Positions 5,582 through 6,712 of a stretch of DNA of 6,712 nucleotides are shown piece by piece. Numbering within the stretch: the stretch's first letter is position 1; each line of letters opens with the position of its first letter. The notes beneath the pieces were generated by a model that made no database searches, was not told the origin of the DNA, and was given only the letters and a program-made list of their open reading frames with translations. The stretch covers positions 1 to 6,712 of the forward strand of contig DVIJ01000078.1 in the NCBI GenBank assembly GCA_018711415.1, given 5' to 3'. The DNA is from Scatomorpha merdavium (lineage in GTDB: Bacteria > Bacillota > Clostridia > Oscillospirales > Oscillospiraceae). The translations under genes were made by a program, and so were the position numbers.

Positions 5582-6061
5582 CTACTCCGCCTCCCAGCTC
5601 TGGCGCTCCGCAGGGATGCCCAGCTCCGCCTCGATGAGCCGCTCCAGCTCCGCCCTGCCCGACTCCGGCCCGCCGAGCCGCGCCTCCCAGGGATACCAGA
5701 AGCCCTCGTCAGACCAGCGCGCCGTCACCTCCGCCCGGAGCCCGTCAAGGCCGAGCTGCGCCGCTTTGTCCAATATATATGCCTCGCACTCGCTCTCTAT
5801 GATAGTCCTGTTGAGCCTGTCCGCAGACTCCGCTGCGGACTCCGCCTGGCGGCGCGCGGCCTCGGAATAGCGGGCCATCGCCTTCGGCAGGGCCTCCGTA
5901 TCCAGGGCCGCGACGGGCGAGAGCAGCGCCGCCGCCATCACCACCCCGCAGGCCGCCCTCAGCACGCGCTTGGGCCGCCCCTCCGGGCAGAGCGCCGCCG
6001 CCAGCGCGCAGAATACCGCCGCGCCCACCAGGGCTCGTATCCAGTTCGTTACGAGTTCCAC
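5582..6061 (-). CDS. spoIIIAF: Stage III sporulation protein AF (SpoIIIAF)
   Basis: Membrane protein of the SpoIIIA complex in the mother cell, needed for late forespore gene expression. The 159-residue product has the expected two N-terminal membrane segments (about 5-25 and 33-53, the second containing RVLRAACGVVMAAALLSP) followed by a soluble domain (about 60-159) predicted from known SpoIIIAF to be of the ring-building type. Start choice: the frame is open further upstream across spoIIIAE, but homology begins at VELVTNWIRALVG; the GTG at 6059-6061 has AAAGGGGG 8 bases upstream (6070-6077) and lies 29 bases after the spoIIIAE stop. Length is near that of family members (about 200 in B. subtilis). 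The stop codon abuts the spoIIIAG ATG. Confidence 0.9.
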   Translation of the reverse strand: MELVTNWIRALVGAAVFCALAAALCPEGRPKRVLRAACGVVMAAALLSPVAALDTEALPKAMARYSEAARRQAESAAESADRLNRTIIESECEAYILDKAAQLGLDGLRAEVTARWSDEGFWYPWEARLGGPESGRAELERLIEAELGIPAERQSWEAE

Positions 6062-6069
6062 GCCTCGTT

Positions 6070-6077
6070 CCCCCTTT
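6070..6077 (-). promoter_or_regulatory. G-rich Shine-Dalgarno that decides the GTG start of spoIIIAF
   Basis: AAAGGGGG ends 8 bases before the GTG at 6061 and lies in the 29-base gap after spoIIIAE. No other start codon in this frame combines with a ribosome binding site at the point where SpoIIIAF similarity begins. Confidence 0.65.
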
Positions 6078-6090
6078 CCGCCCTCCGCGC

Positions 6091-6712
6091 TCAGCCCGCG
6101 ACGGCCTTGGTCACGGAGATTATGGAGATGAACAGCATCAGCGCGCAGGCGCCTACGATGCCCAGGACCATCCCGAACACCCCGCCCAGCTCGGAGACGA
6201 GCCCGGCTATGCGCTTGTCCGCAAAGGCGGCGCAGAGCGCCGCGGCCGCCTTGTAGAACAGATAGCGCAGCGCCGCGGACAAAAAGGGCGCCAGGCAGAC
6301 GCAGGCCGCCGCCACCAGGCCGAAGGCGCCCGCCGCGTTCCGCAAAAGGCCCGCGCCCGCCACCACCGTCGAGGCCGCGTCCGAGATCATGCCGCCCACC
6401 ACGGGCAGCGCCGTCGATATGGCCGTCTTGGCGGCCTTGGCCGTTACGGCGTCCGCCGCGCCCGTCACCGCCCCGCTGATGCCCAGCCAGGCCGTGAAGC
6501 CCGTCATCACCAGCGCCGTCGCCAGGCCCGTGAACTTTGAGATGAGCTTCGAGGCGCCCTCCAGCGCGGGGTTGTCCAGCGCCGCCGAGGCCGTCCGCAC
6601 GCCTATGCTCACATAGCACAGGGGCAGGAGCAGTTTCTGCGCCGCGCCCATCAGTATGTCCATGCACAGGGCAGTGGCCGCGTACTTCGCCGCCGCGCTC
6701 GTCACCGCGCCG
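6091..6712 (-). CDS. spoIIIAE: Stage III sporulation protein AE (SpoIIIAE), C-terminal half, cut by window edge
   Basis: Polytopic membrane protein of the SpoIIIA complex, thought to form part of the export or feeding channel in the mother-cell-derived membrane around the forespore. About 206 C-terminal residues are present; the family is about 400 long, so the first half lies beyond the right edge. The frame is open to the edge, and no start is called within it. Typical segments are the hydrophobic MGAAQKLLLPLCYVSIGV, the loop after it with NPALEGASKLISKF, and the family hallmark KTAISTALPVVGGMISDAASTVVAGAGLLRNAAGAFG in the middle, followed by several more membrane segments to the C-terminal LFISIISVTKAVAG. 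The stop is 29 bases before the spoIIIAF GTG. Confidence 0.94.
   Translation of the reverse strand, partial: GAVTSAAAKYAATALCMDILMGAAQKLLLPLCYVSIGVRTASAALDNPALEGASKLISKFTGLATALVMTGFTAWLGISGAVTGAADAVTAKAAKTAISTALPVVGGMISDAASTVVAGAGLLRNAAGAFGLVAAACVCLAPFLSAALRYLFYKAAAALCAAFADKRIAGLVSELGGVFGMVLGIVGACALMLFISIISVTKAVAG

Noticed and set aside
5582..6667. A 361-residue open frame extending spoIIIAF upstream through spoIIIAE
   Set aside because: The added part is a shadow of spoIIIAE; the SpoIIIAF membrane segments begin right after the GTG at 6061.
1..6712. tRNA, rRNA, CRISPR arrays, insertion sequences or phage genes
   Set aside because: Coding regions cover almost the entire window, the gaps are at most about 70 bases, and no direct repeat arrays, transposase motifs or tRNA-like folds were seen.

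Overview
The window reads as a chromosomal segment of a GC-rich, endospore-forming member of the Bacillota, most likely a Clostridia lineage such as the high-GC Oscillospirales of the gut. The evidence is the 3' part of a spoIIIA sporulation operon joined to the asp23-nusB-xseA-xseB-ispA cluster, an order well known from Bacillus and Clostridia. The taxonomic placement is inference; base composition, by eye, is strongly GC-rich with GC-rich third codon positions throughout. Every gene I can support lies on the minus strand, so the window is read from right to left.

Right part (6712 to 4585): the C-terminal half of spoIIIAE, then spoIIIAF, spoIIIAG and spoIIIAH, packed with 0 to 29 bases between them. 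These encode mother-cell membrane and ring-forming parts of the SpoIIIA-SpoIIQ channel that links mother cell and forespore during engulfment. SpoIIIAG is unusually short: the ring-building domain is present, but the long insertion seen in the Bacillus protein appears to be absent. SpoIIIAH carries a Ser/Thr/Glu/Gly-rich tail after its ring-building domain.

Middle (4584 to 2527): a gene for a 649-residue polytopic membrane protein sits where Bacillus subtilis has accB-accC. It has about a dozen hydrophobic segments, conserved-looking acidic and His motifs in the outer loops, and a soluble C-terminal domain. It resembles GT-C-type membrane glycosyltransferases, but I cannot name a family. Its start region is the most striking non-coding feature here: a long imperfect inverted repeat places the Shine-Dalgarno sequence in a bulge and the ATG in the apical loop. 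A perfect extended -10 box overlaps the same bases, and a second possible start (TTG with its own G-rich Shine-Dalgarno) lies 36 bases downstream.

Left part (2526 to 1): an extended -10 promoter and a consensus Shine-Dalgarno precede asp23, followed by nusB, xseA, xseB and the start of ispA. Each junction overlaps by 1 to 8 bases, so this is one translationally coupled housekeeping operon: an Asp23/Gls24 protein, a transcription antitermination factor, both subunits of exonuclease VII, and a prenyl diphosphate synthase. folD, found between nusB and xseA in B. subtilis, is absent here.

No RNA genes, insertion sequences, CRISPR arrays or convincing rho-independent terminators were seen.
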